From contig JACDDR010000006.1 in the NCBI GenBank assembly GCA_013816895.1, positions 1 through 64,000 of the forward strand: a DNA stretch of 64,000 nucleotides, written 5' to 3'. The position numbers and the translations under genes were made by a program. Position 1 is the first letter of the stretch; every line of letters begins with the position of its first letter. This document shows, piece after piece, positions 31,251 to 40,313 of this stretch. This DNA comes from Bacteroidota bacterium (GTDB taxonomy: Bacteria > Bacteroidota > Bacteroidia > B-17B0 > Aurantibacillaceae). The notes beneath the pieces are model-generated. The model had not been told where the DNA came from, did not search any database, and worked only from the letters and a program-made list of their open reading frames with translations.

Positions 31251-32054
31251 TTACCGGAGTTCAGGCTCTTTATCTTCGCCCGAACCTGAAAGTTGAACAG
31301 GCACCTGAATGGATTGAAGATTCTCTGCCTGTCGCTTTTTACGTTTACGGGGGCTGTTACCAACGTTTGAATCAGAACCACTTTTACGCAGAACGTCCTT
31401 TCGGATATAGCCGGTTTGTGTTTTATTTTCCTTGTTAAAGGAAATTTTAATAAAATAAATTGTTTCCTCCAGCGCCTTATAATTTATGTTTTTATCTGAC
31501 ATGCCAATAACTTCGGAGGTAATAGCAGGAGAAATATATATTTTTCCTGTTTCAAGCGCTTTCCAGGTGTTTTCGGTGGAGGCAGAGGGGGTAGTAATTG
31601 ACGGAGCTGCCTTAATCTCGGCAACAGAAGGGGCAGTGCTGATTTTATTTATGACGGTAGCTACAGTAGGGTTTTTTGGGGCAACTAAATCTTTTTTATG
31701 TTCTGCAACCGGAAGAGGAATGCTCTTTACCGCTATTTCTTTTTTGGGCTGAGGTTTTGGATTTACTAATTCTTTTTTTACCACCTCGGTAATTTTCTTG
31801 TTATTGATGCTTATAAAATTAAAAAGCAGCAGTGAAAACAGAATAATAACCCCGCCAAAAACAAAAGGAAGTATGAGTGTACGGTTAATGTTGAAATGAA
31901 ATGAAGGAAGAGAACTGGTTCTATGAGTGGCCCTGTTAAGATTCGAGAATTCTTCAAATTGCGCCCACGCTTCTTCCTTATAAGAAACTGTCATGTTCCT
32001 TAATCGCTCGCGCATATTACGCTCATCTATTTCGTAGTTAAAGTGACTGCTCAT
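31251..32054 (-). CDS. Single-pass membrane protein, putative anti-sigma factor with C-terminal SH3-like domain
   Basis: Overlaps the sigma-factor gene stop by 17 bp; one TM (LILPFVFGGVIILFSLLLFNFISI); C-terminal GKIYISPAITSEVIGMSDKNINYKALEETIYFIKISFNKENKTQTGYIRKDVLRKS resembles bacterial SH3. Confidence 0.6.
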   Translation of the reverse strand: MSSHFNYEIDERNMRERLRNMTVSYKEEAWAQFEEFSNLNRATHRTSSLPSFHFNINRTLILPFVFGGVIILFSLLLFNFISINNKKITEVVKKELVNPKPQPKKEIAVKSIPLPVAEHKKDLVAPKNPTVATVINKISTAPSVAEIKAAPSITTPSASTENTWKALETGKIYISPAITSEVIGMSDKNINYKALEETIYFIKISFNKENKTQTGYIRKDVLRKSGSDSNVGNSPRKRKKRQAENLQSIQVPVQLSGSGEDKEPELR

Positions 32055-32622
32055 ATTGCGATTCTTTTAAACATTTTTCAATATTCTTCTGCAGGTTATA
32101 GCGCGCTTTTTCAAGGTTGCTTTTTACCGTGTGTTCGCTGGCTTCAAGCACCCTGGCGCTTTCTTCAAGGGAATAATTTTCAATAACATGAAGATTGAAT
32201 ACCAGTCGCTGCGAAGGCACTAATTGTTGCAAAGCCTTTACAAGAATATCGTTTTCCACAGTGTCGAAATCGATCAGCTCGTTATATTCGAACAGATCGT
32301 AATTTTTATTGTCTTTATTGGTGGCATAAACCGTGCTGGCCACATAATACTCGCTCCTGATATTTTTAATAAAATCAACCGACTGCTGAACGAATTCCTT
32401 TTCCATAAAAGTATCCATATTAAAATCGGCCACTGCTTTCTGGCGCTGGAGCTTATGAATACAGGCATTGAAAGCGTAATTAAACAGTTCGGCGCTCTGG
32501 ATCTGGTTTTTGCTGTAACGTAAGGCTATGGCTGAAAGTTTTCCGAAATAGGTATCAAACACCTGCTTTTTAATAAGAGCATTGTTCTTTATTAAACCTG
32601 ATATTATTTCGGAGATTGACAT
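32038..32622 (-). CDS. RNA polymerase sigma-70 family (ECF-like) factor
   Basis: LPSQRLVFNLHVIENYSLEESARVLEASEHTVKSNLEKARYNLQKNI is region 4. Confidence 0.85.
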   Translation of the reverse strand: MSISEIISGLIKNNALIKKQVFDTYFGKLSAIALRYSKNQIQSAELFNYAFNACIHKLQRQKAVADFNMDTFMEKEFVQQSVDFIKNIRSEYYVASTVYATNKDNKNYDLFEYNELIDFDTVENDILVKALQQLVPSQRLVFNLHVIENYSLEESARVLEASEHTVKSNLEKARYNLQKNIEKCLKESQYEQSL

Positions 32623-33042
32623 TTAGGGGTCTTGTTATATGCCTGTTTAACGTAAATTTCTCATTAAAGTTTCAAAATGCGCAATTTTAGGGGGCGAAAG
32701 AGGAAGGTGGTAATTTAGAACCTCAATTAAGAGTTTTCCTGAACGGATTTAGCCTCCGTGGATACTTAAAACCCGCCATCGGGCTTTTTCAATTAGCTAT
32801 ACTGTACTTAAAAAGATTTCGTTCTCCCGCAAACTCTTTTTGTGTTTTTTTTGCCTTTTTATTACACTGCTGGAAATCAAGTCAATTAAAGGTTATCGCC
32901 CGTTTTGCACAATTTGAATATGTTTAAAACTCGCTATCCCTTGTTAATTCATTTAAGTAGTAACCAAGCGTTTTTTTTAAATATTTGCATTAACGGAAAT
33001 TCACCCATTCACATATACTCAAAACGTAAAAGAACTTAAACT

Positions 33043-34014
33043 ATGACAGAACCGATTTTAGTCGAAAACAAGGACAGATTCGTCCTCTTCCCAATTAAAT
33101 ACAAAGATATCTGGGAATATTATAAAAAGGCTGAAGCCAGTTTCTGGACTGCTGAGGAGATTGACCTTGCTTCTGACATGACGGATTGGAATAATAAGTT
33201 AAGTGATAATGAACGACATTTTATTAAACACGTTTTGGCGTTTTTTGCTGCCAGCGATGGAATTGTAAATGAAAACCTGGCCATTAACTTTCTTAACGAA
33301 GTACAGTACCCTGAAGCGCGTTGTTTTTACGGTTTTCAGATCATGATGGAGAACATCCACTCCGAAACGTATTCTTTACTAATCGATACTTATATTAAAG
33401 ATCCTATAGAAAAAGATCATTTGCTGCACGCGGTAGATACGGTGCCTTGCGTTGGCGAAAAAGCCGACTGGGCTATCCGCTGGATAAATAACGGCTCGTT
33501 TGCCGAGCGTTTGATAGCTTTTGCAGCTGTAGAGGGAATTTTCTTCTCAGGTTCGTTCTGCTCTATCTTCTGGCTGAAAAAGCGCGGTTTAATGCCGGGC
33601 TTAAGCTTCAGTAACGAACTTATCAGTCGTGACGAAGGTCTGCATTGCGATTTCGCGTGTATGCTTTATACGCACTATGTGAAAAATCAGTTACCCAAGG
33701 AACAGGTTACCCAAATTATTGCCGACGCGGTATTGATCGAAAAGAAATTTGTGGTAGACGCTATTCCTGTGAAACTGATAGGAATGAACTCAGATCTCAT
33801 GTGCCAGTATATTGAGTTCTGCGCCGACCGCTTGTTACAGGCCCTTGGATGCAGTAAATTCTACAACGCTTCAAATCCATTTGATTTTATGGAAATGATC
33901 TCGTTGCAGGGCAAAACCAATTTCTTCGAAAAACGCGTGGCAGAGTACCAGAAAGCCGGGGTTATGGGTAAGGATGCGGAAAACAACGTGTTTAAGCTGG
34001 ATGAAGATTTCTAG
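33043..34014 (+). CDS. nrdB: Ribonucleoside-diphosphate reductase small subunit (class I, eukaryotic-type NrdB)
   Basis: [59 protein letters not shown]-terminal FKLDEDF tail. Confidence 0.96.
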   Translation: MTEPILVENKDRFVLFPIKYKDIWEYYKKAEASFWTAEEIDLASDMTDWNNKLSDNERHFIKHVLAFFAASDGIVNENLAINFLNEVQYPEARCFYGFQIMMENIHSETYSLLIDTYIKDPIEKDHLLHAVDTVPCVGEKADWAIRWINNGSFAERLIAFAAVEGIFFSGSFCSIFWLKKRGLMPGLSFSNELISRDEGLHCDFACMLYTHYVKNQLPKEQVTQIIADAVLIEKKFVVDAIPVKLIGMNSDLMCQYIEFCADRLLQALGCSKFYNASNPFDFMEMISLQGKTNFFEKRVAEYQKAGVMGKDAENNVFKLDEDF

Positions 34015-34337
34015 CCACACACTGATCGGTTAAAAAACCACTTTCAACTTTTAGGGCAGTTATTTAAGCCGGATACTTTATCTGGCATGGGAATCCCAGC
34101 CTCTATTGTAAAAAGCGGTCTAAAAATTATTAACCATGCGATTGTTGAAATGTTAAAGGAACTTAAAATCGGGAAGAGTAAAAGTGAGTGTAACTTGTAA
34201 GTCCGAACCTTTCACTGGAAACAAAACAAAAAATGATAAATAAACAACCCAAATGCTCTACCAATCGTAAAAGTATAGGGGTTTATAAATAAAATTTAAA
34301 AATCTCAATTAACTAAAAATTCTAAAACCATAGGCGT

Positions 34338-36755
34338 ATGTTCGTAATAAAAAGAGATGGCACCCGCGAGACAGTAAAGTTCGACAAGATCACTGCCCGC
34401 GTTCAAAAATTAAGCTACAGTTTAGATCCTACACATGTGGATCCTATACAGGTAGCAAAAAAAGTAATCGACGGTGTTTACGATGGTGTAACTACCAGTG
34501 AACTAGACAACCTTGCAGCCGAAACTGCAGCAGGTTTAACGTCGCGCCATCCTGACTACGCCCAACTGGCTTCGCGTATCGCTGTGAGTAACCTTCACAA
34601 AAATACGATCAAATCTTTTTCAAAGACCATCCACGCCTTATATAACTACATCGATCCAAAAAACGGACTGCCTGCTTCGCTTATTGCAGAAGACGTGTAC
34701 AATATTATAATGGAGCATGCCCATACGCTGGATTCTTCAATTATTTACGACCGTGATTTTGGTTACGATTATTTTGGATTTAAAACTTTAGAACGTTCCT
34801 ATCTTTTAAAGATGAACGGAATGGTGGCTGAACGTCCGCAGCACATGTTAATGCGCGTGTCGGTTGGTATTCATAAAAACGATATTGAGTCTGCTATCAA
34901 GACTTACAACTTAATGAGTGAGCGCTGGTTCACACATGCTACTCCGACATTATTCAACGCGGGCACACCTAAGCCTCAAATGAGCTCCTGTTTTTTATTA
35001 CAGGTTAAGGACGACAGCATTGATGGGATTTACGATACTTTAAAAATGTGCGCGAAGATCTCTCAAAGCGCGGGTGGTATTGGCATTAATATTCACAATA
35101 TCCGTGCTACAGGCTCGTATATTAAAGGAACCAACGGAACCAGCAACGGAATTATTCCAATGCTTAAAGTGTATAACGAAACCGCTCGTTACGTTGACCA
35201 GGGTGGTGGAAAGCGGAAAGGTTCTATTGCTGTTTATCTTGAGCCATGGCATGCTGATATTTATGATTTTCTCGACATTCGTAAAAATCATGGTAAGGAA
35301 GAAATGCGTGCGCGTGATTTATTTACCGCGCTTTGGATTCCGGATTTATTCATGAAACGTGTGGAAGCTGAAGGCGACTGGAGTTTAATGTGTCCTAACG
35401 AAAGTCCGGGGCTGAGCGATTGCCACAGCGCCGAATTCGAAGCATTGTATACTAAATACGAGGCTGAAGGAAAATTCCGCAAGCAAATTAAAGCGCGTGA
35501 ACTATGGGCCGCTATTATCGAAGCGCAGATTGAAACAGGAAATCCGTACATGTTATTTAAGGATGCTGCCAACTCCAAATCAAACCAGCAGAACTTGGGA
35601 ACTATCAAGTCTTCTAACCTGTGTACTGAAATTATAGAGTATACGAGTAAAGACGAAGTTGCCGTTTGTAACCTAGCTTCTCTTGCCCTTCCGCGTTTTG
35701 TGGATGAAAAAACAGGAACCTTCGATCACAACCGCTTATTCGAAATTACTTATGTTGCTACAAAAAATTTAAATAAAATTATAGATCGCAATTACTATCC
35801 GATCCCGGAAGCGCGCAATTCAAACATGCGCCACCGCCCGATTGGTTTAGGTGTTCAAGGTCTTGCCGACGCCTTTATTTTAATGCGCTATCCGTTTGAA
35901 AGCGCAGAAGCGAAAAAATTAAATGCTGAAATTTTTGAAACTATATATTACGCTGCATTAACCGCAAGTAAAGACCTTGCTAAACTGGAAGGGCCGTACG
36001 AAAGTTATCCGGGCTCTCCTGTATCAAAGGGAGTGTTTCAGCATGATATGTGGAATGTAACTCCAAGCACACGCTGGGAATGGGATACATTACGCGAAGA
36101 AATAATGAAGTACGGCATCCGCAATAGCTTATTGCTTGCGCCAATGCCAACAGCCAGCACCTCGCAGATTCTTGGCAACAACGAATGTTTTGAGCCCTAT
36201 ACTTCAAATATTTACACACGCCGTGTATTAAGCGGAGAATTTGTGGTAGTAAACAAACATTTATTACGTGACCTTGTGAAATTAGGAATCTGGAACGATG
36301 GTTTGAAAAATAAGATCATTGCAGCTAATGGTTCTGTTCAGGGAATTCCTGAAGTTCCTGCTAATATTAAAGAATTGTACAAAACAGTTTGGGAAATTAA
36401 ACAGCGTACCATTATTGATATGGCAGCAGATCGTGGCGCCTTTATTGATCAGTCACAATCACTGAACCTGTTTATCCAGGATGCTAACTTTGCAAAAATG
36501 AGTTCAGCGCATTTTTATTCCTGGAAAAAAGGATTGAAAACAGGCATGTATTATTTACGTACCAAGGCCGCCGCCGACGCTATCAAGTTTACGGTAGATC
36601 AGGATGCCTTAACTCAGCCTGCGCAAATCTTAGGAAACGAAGACCAGTTATTGGTTGACAGGGGACAATCGCACATCCTTACGTTTGAGGAGCAGCAGGC
36701 ACAATTAAGCTGTAGTCTTGATAATCCGGATGATTGCATCGCCTGTGGGTCTTAA
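34338..36755 (+). CDS. nrdA: Ribonucleoside-diphosphate reductase large subunit (class I)
   Basis: N-terminal ATP-cone, [57 protein letters not shown]-terminal [14 protein letters not shown]. Confidence 0.97.
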   Translation: MFVIKRDGTRETVKFDKITARVQKLSYSLDPTHVDPIQVAKKVIDGVYDGVTTSELDNLAAETAAGLTSRHPDYAQLASRIAVSNLHKNTIKSFSKTIHALYNYIDPKNGLPASLIAEDVYNIIMEHAHTLDSSIIYDRDFGYDYFGFKTLERSYLLKMNGMVAERPQHMLMRVSVGIHKNDIESAIKTYNLMSERWFTHATPTLFNAGTPKPQMSSCFLLQVKDDSIDGIYDTLKMCAKISQSAGGIGINIHNIRATGSYIKGTNGTSNGIIPMLKVYNETARYVDQGGGKRKGSIAVYLEPWHADIYDFLDIRKNHGKEEMRARDLFTALWIPDLFMKRVEAEGDWSLMCPNESPGLSDCHSAEFEALYTKYEAEGKFRKQIKARELWAAIIEAQIETGNPYMLFKDAANSKSNQQNLGTIKSSNLCTEIIEYTSKDEVAVCNLASLALPRFVDEKTGTFDHNRLFEITYVATKNLNKIIDRNYYPIPEARNSNMRHRPIGLGVQGLADAFILMRYPFESAEAKKLNAEIFETIYYAALTASKDLAKLEGPYESYPGSPVSKGVFQHDMWNVTPSTRWEWDTLREEIMKYGIRNSLLLAPMPTASTSQILGNNECFEPYTSNIYTRRVLSGEFVVVNKHLLRDLVKLGIWNDGLKNKIIAANGSVQGIPEVPANIKELYKTVWEIKQRTIIDMAADRGAFIDQSQSLNLFIQDANFAKMSSAHFYSWKKGLKTGMYYLRTKAAADAIKFTVDQDALTQPAQILGNEDQLLVDRGQSHILTFEEQQAQLSCSLDNPDDCIACGS

Positions 36756-36779
36756 AAACACGTTCTGCGCGCATTAAAA

Positions 36780-36813
36780 TAAAGCCTTCCTGAGAACCAG
36801 GAAGGCTTTTTTA
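36780..36813 (+). terminator. Intrinsic terminator of nrdA
   Basis: aaAGCCTTCCtgagaaccaGGAAGGCTttttt. Confidence 0.9.
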
Positions 36814-36925
36814 ATTGGAGATCTTTCCGAATACAAAATATCTGTACCTTTAAAATACATTGTTAAATAACGTAAAAGGTCTATGTACTTTAACTGCTAA
36901 AGCCATCTTAATTAAAACCAAACAC

Positions 36926-37315
36926 ATGAAAAAAATAATAACACTGCTTTCCCTGTTCATCTCTTTCATCGGCTATTCTCAGAAAAAATCCGCCCCGCTG
37001 CCCGATGGCATGATTAAATGCTGGGCCGCATCTTATGAAGAAAATAAAGAAAACAGCCAGGAAAAACTATATCGTACCTGTGACCACGCGTTTCCACCGA
37101 GCCGTTTCCGACAAAGTATCGAATTCAGTAAAAATGGCACGTGTAAAGTACTGCAGGTAGGGGAAACGGATGCGCATTACATCGTTGACTGTAAATACAC
37201 CTACGATAAGAAGAAAAAAGTTCTGGATATTTCTGACGTGAATGGAAAAGTCAAAATGAAAATCAAGGTCATTTCAATTACTTCCGAAACGCTGAAAATA
37301 GTATTTGTGGATTAA
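36926..37315 (+). CDS. Small secreted protein of unknown function
   Basis: Signal peptide MKKIITLLSLFISFIGYSQ; start at 36926 preferred to 36860. Confidence 0.6.
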   Translation: MKKIITLLSLFISFIGYSQKKSAPLPDGMIKCWAASYEENKENSQEKLYRTCDHAFPPSRFRQSIEFSKNGTCKVLQVGETDAHYIVDCKYTYDKKKKVLDISDVNGKVKMKIKVISITSETLKIVFVD

Positions 37316-37362
37316 TTTTACCCGGGAACTTTTTTTGTATGTTTCTTGTTAAAGAGCATACG

Positions 37363-37590
37363 ATGAAGCGGTACAGACATCGGGGTGGAAATTCCGGAGT
37401 AAGATCTTATGAAATAGGCGAAACCTTTATTAAAATTCAATTCGGCACGGGCGAAATTTATTTATACGACTATGAAAGGCCAGGACGCGTGCAAGTGGAA
37501 AAGATGAAGATATTGGCTGAAGCGGGTAAGGGGCTCTCCACTTTTATAAGCAAACATGTTAAAGAAAATTTTTCTGAAAAATTATCGTAA
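37363..37590 (+). CDS. Small protein, possibly KTSC-like
   Basis: NSGVRSYEIGETFIKIQFGTGEIYLYDYERPGRVQVEKMKILAEAGKGLSTFISKHVKENF resembles KTSC-type small domains. Confidence 0.5.
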   Translation: MKRYRHRGGNSGVRSYEIGETFIKIQFGTGEIYLYDYERPGRVQVEKMKILAEAGKGLSTFISKHVKENFSEKLS

Positions 37591-37688
37591 GCAGTCGTAT
37601 TGAGAGGCTGAATTAATCAACGTTTAAAATTAAAACTTCCGAATTTGTAAAAAGCTGTGGGTATAACCGATGCCCGACGGTTAGTCAG

Positions 37689-38051
37689 TCATACATTCAT
37701 CGAAAATTTTACCTTGAACATTTTTTGCCATGGCTGACTGAACCAGGATTTTTTGTTTTGCCGGGCTTGTTTTATGCTGTTAATAAAGCTTTCCACATTG
37801 TCATCAGGACTTTTACAATGTGGGTCCAGTAATATTCCTTTTTTTCCGTCATTCGTTTCAATGGCGTATACAACTGAATAATCTTGCGGATCAGTGTCTT
37901 CTGAATAAGTATAAAAACTTGTTATTTTTATCTCTTCCGGTCCATAAAGTTTTTTATGGTCGGTTAAAATGCGTGAAGTAGAGGTGGCGGTAAAACTTTC
38001 CGTGTAGCCCTTTTTTCTTAGGTTTTCGAGGTATTTGATCTTCTGGTCCAT
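37689..38051 (-). CDS. Hypothetical protein
   Basis: 120-aa ORF with coding-like composition (MDQKIKYLENLRKKGYTESFTATSTSRILTDHKKLYGPEEIKI). Confidence 0.6.
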   Translation of the reverse strand: MDQKIKYLENLRKKGYTESFTATSTSRILTDHKKLYGPEEIKITSFYTYSEDTDPQDYSVVYAIETNDGKKGILLDPHCKSPDDNVESFINSIKQARQNKKSWFSQPWQKMFKVKFSMNV

Positions 38052-38484
38052 GGTGCTTGATATTATCTTCTTACTTTATATATACCAAAGCTAGTGCCAG
38101 CGCTGTATTACGGAAGGTCGTAACATGATATATAAATTTTGGTCTTGTGTCGGCTTAAAGAGAGTCTCTGTAACCCTTTGGTATCAATGTATTTGCGAGG
38201 ACATGAAAACATTACATTTAAAAGTGCAATTTCAATTTTAAACAGCTGACAAAAAATTAGTACTTCATGGCGATGGTTTTAATTCTCCTGGCGACTTAAA
38301 GAATGAAAACAGAATTTTTATGATTTTTTGGATGTGTTTCAAAAAGAAGAATACTAGACACGTTCTTATGTCATCTTACATAACTCAAAGTGGGGAAAAA
38401 TTGACAAGGCTTGTGGACCTGGCTGCGTGGCAGGTTTGGCCGCGCTGTTAAAAAAAAGTATTTTTACCTTCGAAAGCACACGGT

Positions 38485-39105
38485 ATGACAAAAAAGGATA
38501 AACGCATTGATGCATATATTAGCAGGTCGGCTGAGTTTGCACAACCCATTCTGAAACATTTTCGCGAATTGGTGCACCAGGCTTGCCCGGAGGCGGAAGA
38601 AACCATGAAATGGAGTTTTCCGCATTTTGATTATAAAGGGAGTATGATGTGCAGCATGGCCGCTTTTAAACAGCACTGCGCGATCGGGTTCTGGAAGGCT
38701 TCACTCCTCAGTGACTCAAAAAGGCTGGTGGAAAAGGCCAAAAGCGAAGAAGCCATGGGACATTTGGGGAGAATAACTTCCTTAAAAGATCTTCCGAAAG
38801 ATGCAGTGATTTTAAAATATATTAAAGAAGCCAAACAGTTAAACGATGAAGGGATAAAACTTCCGGCTAAAACAAAAGCGCTGGTAACAAAAGTAGTTAA
38901 AGCTCCCGATTACTTTCTGACCGCCCTAACAAAAAATAAAAAAGCGTTAAAAACATTCGAAGGGTTCAGTGCTTCACAAAAAAAGGAATACATAGTTTGG
39001 GTTACAGAGGCTAAGACCGAAACCACACGGGCTTCGCGTCTTGAAACGGCAGTAGAATGGATGAGCGAAGGAAAGATCAGGAACTGGAAATATTTGAAAA
39101 AATAA
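38485..39105 (+). CDS. YdeI/OmdA-like protein (DUF1801 plus C-terminal OmdA region)
   Basis: HFRELVHQACPEAEETMKWSFPHFDYKGSMMCSMAAFKQHCAIGFWK; C-terminal FEGFSASQKKEYIVWVTEAKTETTRASRLETAVEWMSEGKIRNWKY. Confidence 0.85.
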   Translation: MTKKDKRIDAYISRSAEFAQPILKHFRELVHQACPEAEETMKWSFPHFDYKGSMMCSMAAFKQHCAIGFWKASLLSDSKRLVEKAKSEEAMGHLGRITSLKDLPKDAVILKYIKEAKQLNDEGIKLPAKTKALVTKVVKAPDYFLTALTKNKKALKTFEGFSASQKKEYIVWVTEAKTETTRASRLETAVEWMSEGKIRNWKYLKK

Positions 39106-39119
39106 ATAGCTTTTAATCT

Positions 39120-40034
39120 ATGTGTAAAATCTCCTGTCTTCTTTTTTGTTTTATTGCTACGCTCTTTTCTTTTTCACAAACAGAGAAAGAGTACAATAAT
39201 GGTCACGGAGGAAAAATAAAATTGCCACTTGGGGATCTTTCTTTTGCGGACAAGTTGATCTCCTTCGTTCCCGGAAAACCCGCGCCGATGGAACTGAACG
39301 CTAACCCAAAGGATGCCGTGGGCTTGCCTGACTTTAATGAACAGCAGGTTACAGGTTTTGTTTCGCTTGGTATTGGCGGCGAACTTGTACTTGCGTTTAC
39401 CAATAATGCGCTGGTAAACATTGATGGGCCGGATCTGTATATTTTTGAAGTAGGCAGATACATAGAAGAAACTATCCTGTATGTTTCGAAAAATGGAAAG
39501 AACTGGAAAAATGTGGGGAAAATAGGCGGAGGCAACGCTCTGGTAGACATTGGGGACTCCACTGCGCCCGGGGAAATTTTCAGTTACATTAAATTGCAGG
39601 ATGCAAAAACAAGCGCAAAAAACGGGGACAGGGTTTGGCCTGGTGCGGATATTGACGCCGTGGCCGCAATTGGTTCAGCCAAACAATTATCATTGAATTC
39701 GCTATATCTATTTAATACGAATGAATCAAAAATAAAACCTGAGGCTAAGAAAGATCTGGATGCCATTATAAAAGAATTAAAAGAAAACCCGGTCTTTAAT
39801 ATAGTAATCGAGGGCCACACAGATAGTATAGGAAATAAGATGGCAAATAAAAAGCTTTCGGAAAACAGAGCTTTATCTATTAAAACTTTTTTTGTAAACG
39901 CGCTTCCGGAATTTAAAACGCGGATTAAAACGCAGGGATATGCCGATGAGATTCCGGTGGCGACTAATTCAACGCAGGAAGGCCGCGAGAAAAATCGGAG
40001 GGTTGAGGTTTTCTTTATTCCGGTTAAAAAATAA
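39120..40034 (+). CDS. Secreted protein: N-terminal beta-rich surface domain fused to OmpA C-terminal domain
   Basis: Signal peptide; VTGFVSLGIGGELVLAFTNNALVNIDGPDLYIFEVGRYIEETILYVSKNGKNW; OmpA motif IEGHTDSIGNKMANKKLSENRALSIKTFF...GREKNRRVEVFF. Confidence 0.85.
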   Translation: MCKISCLLFCFIATLFSFSQTEKEYNNGHGGKIKLPLGDLSFADKLISFVPGKPAPMELNANPKDAVGLPDFNEQQVTGFVSLGIGGELVLAFTNNALVNIDGPDLYIFEVGRYIEETILYVSKNGKNWKNVGKIGGGNALVDIGDSTAPGEIFSYIKLQDAKTSAKNGDRVWPGADIDAVAAIGSAKQLSLNSLYLFNTNESKIKPEAKKDLDAIIKELKENPVFNIVIEGHTDSIGNKMANKKLSENRALSIKTFFVNALPEFKTRIKTQGYADEIPVATNSTQEGREKNRRVEVFFIPVKK

Positions 40035-40055
40035 GGCTCCCGAAGGAGCCTTAAT
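40032..40055 (+). terminator. Intrinsic terminator-like hairpin
   Basis: aaTAAGGCTCCcgaaGGAGCCTTAatcttt. Confidence 0.7.
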
Positions 40056-40313
40056 CTTTGATGATCATTAGGCATCTGAAGTCTTAGTATTGGTAAGTTA
40101 TCAGTGTTTAATTCAATGGTTTCATCACAAGGATGAAAGTCAGTGAATAGATCATACTAAAAAAGAGTAATTACAACATTGTGCCAGCCCCCACTGCCTC
40201 ACTATTATCAAAATTGTGTAGAAATCATTTCCGTCTCTCACAGAGCAGGGCAAATTTCATCTACTGCCGGCTGTTTTTTGCTACATTAGCATAAGCGTAA
40301 TCATCCCCCGCCA

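Noticed and set aside
32623-33042. Riboswitch or NrdR-box control region upstream of nrdB
   Set aside because: The ~420-nt gap has a terminator-like cccgccatcgggcttttt, but I could not find a convincing NrdR box pair or cobalamin-type motif.
34012-34200. TAG readthrough extending NrdB by 61 residues
   Set aside because: NrdB ends in FKLDEDF, matching the expected C-terminal tail of eukaryotic-type R2 that docks into R1; an extension would block it. Kept only as a possible separate small ORF.
38203-38451. Possible decayed ORF in the 38052-38485 gap (MKTLHLKVQFQF*TADKKLVLHGDGFNSPGDLKNENRIF..., one internal TAA)
   Set aside because: Open frame is short, no recognisable family, and one 80-codon frame with a stop is plausible by chance.
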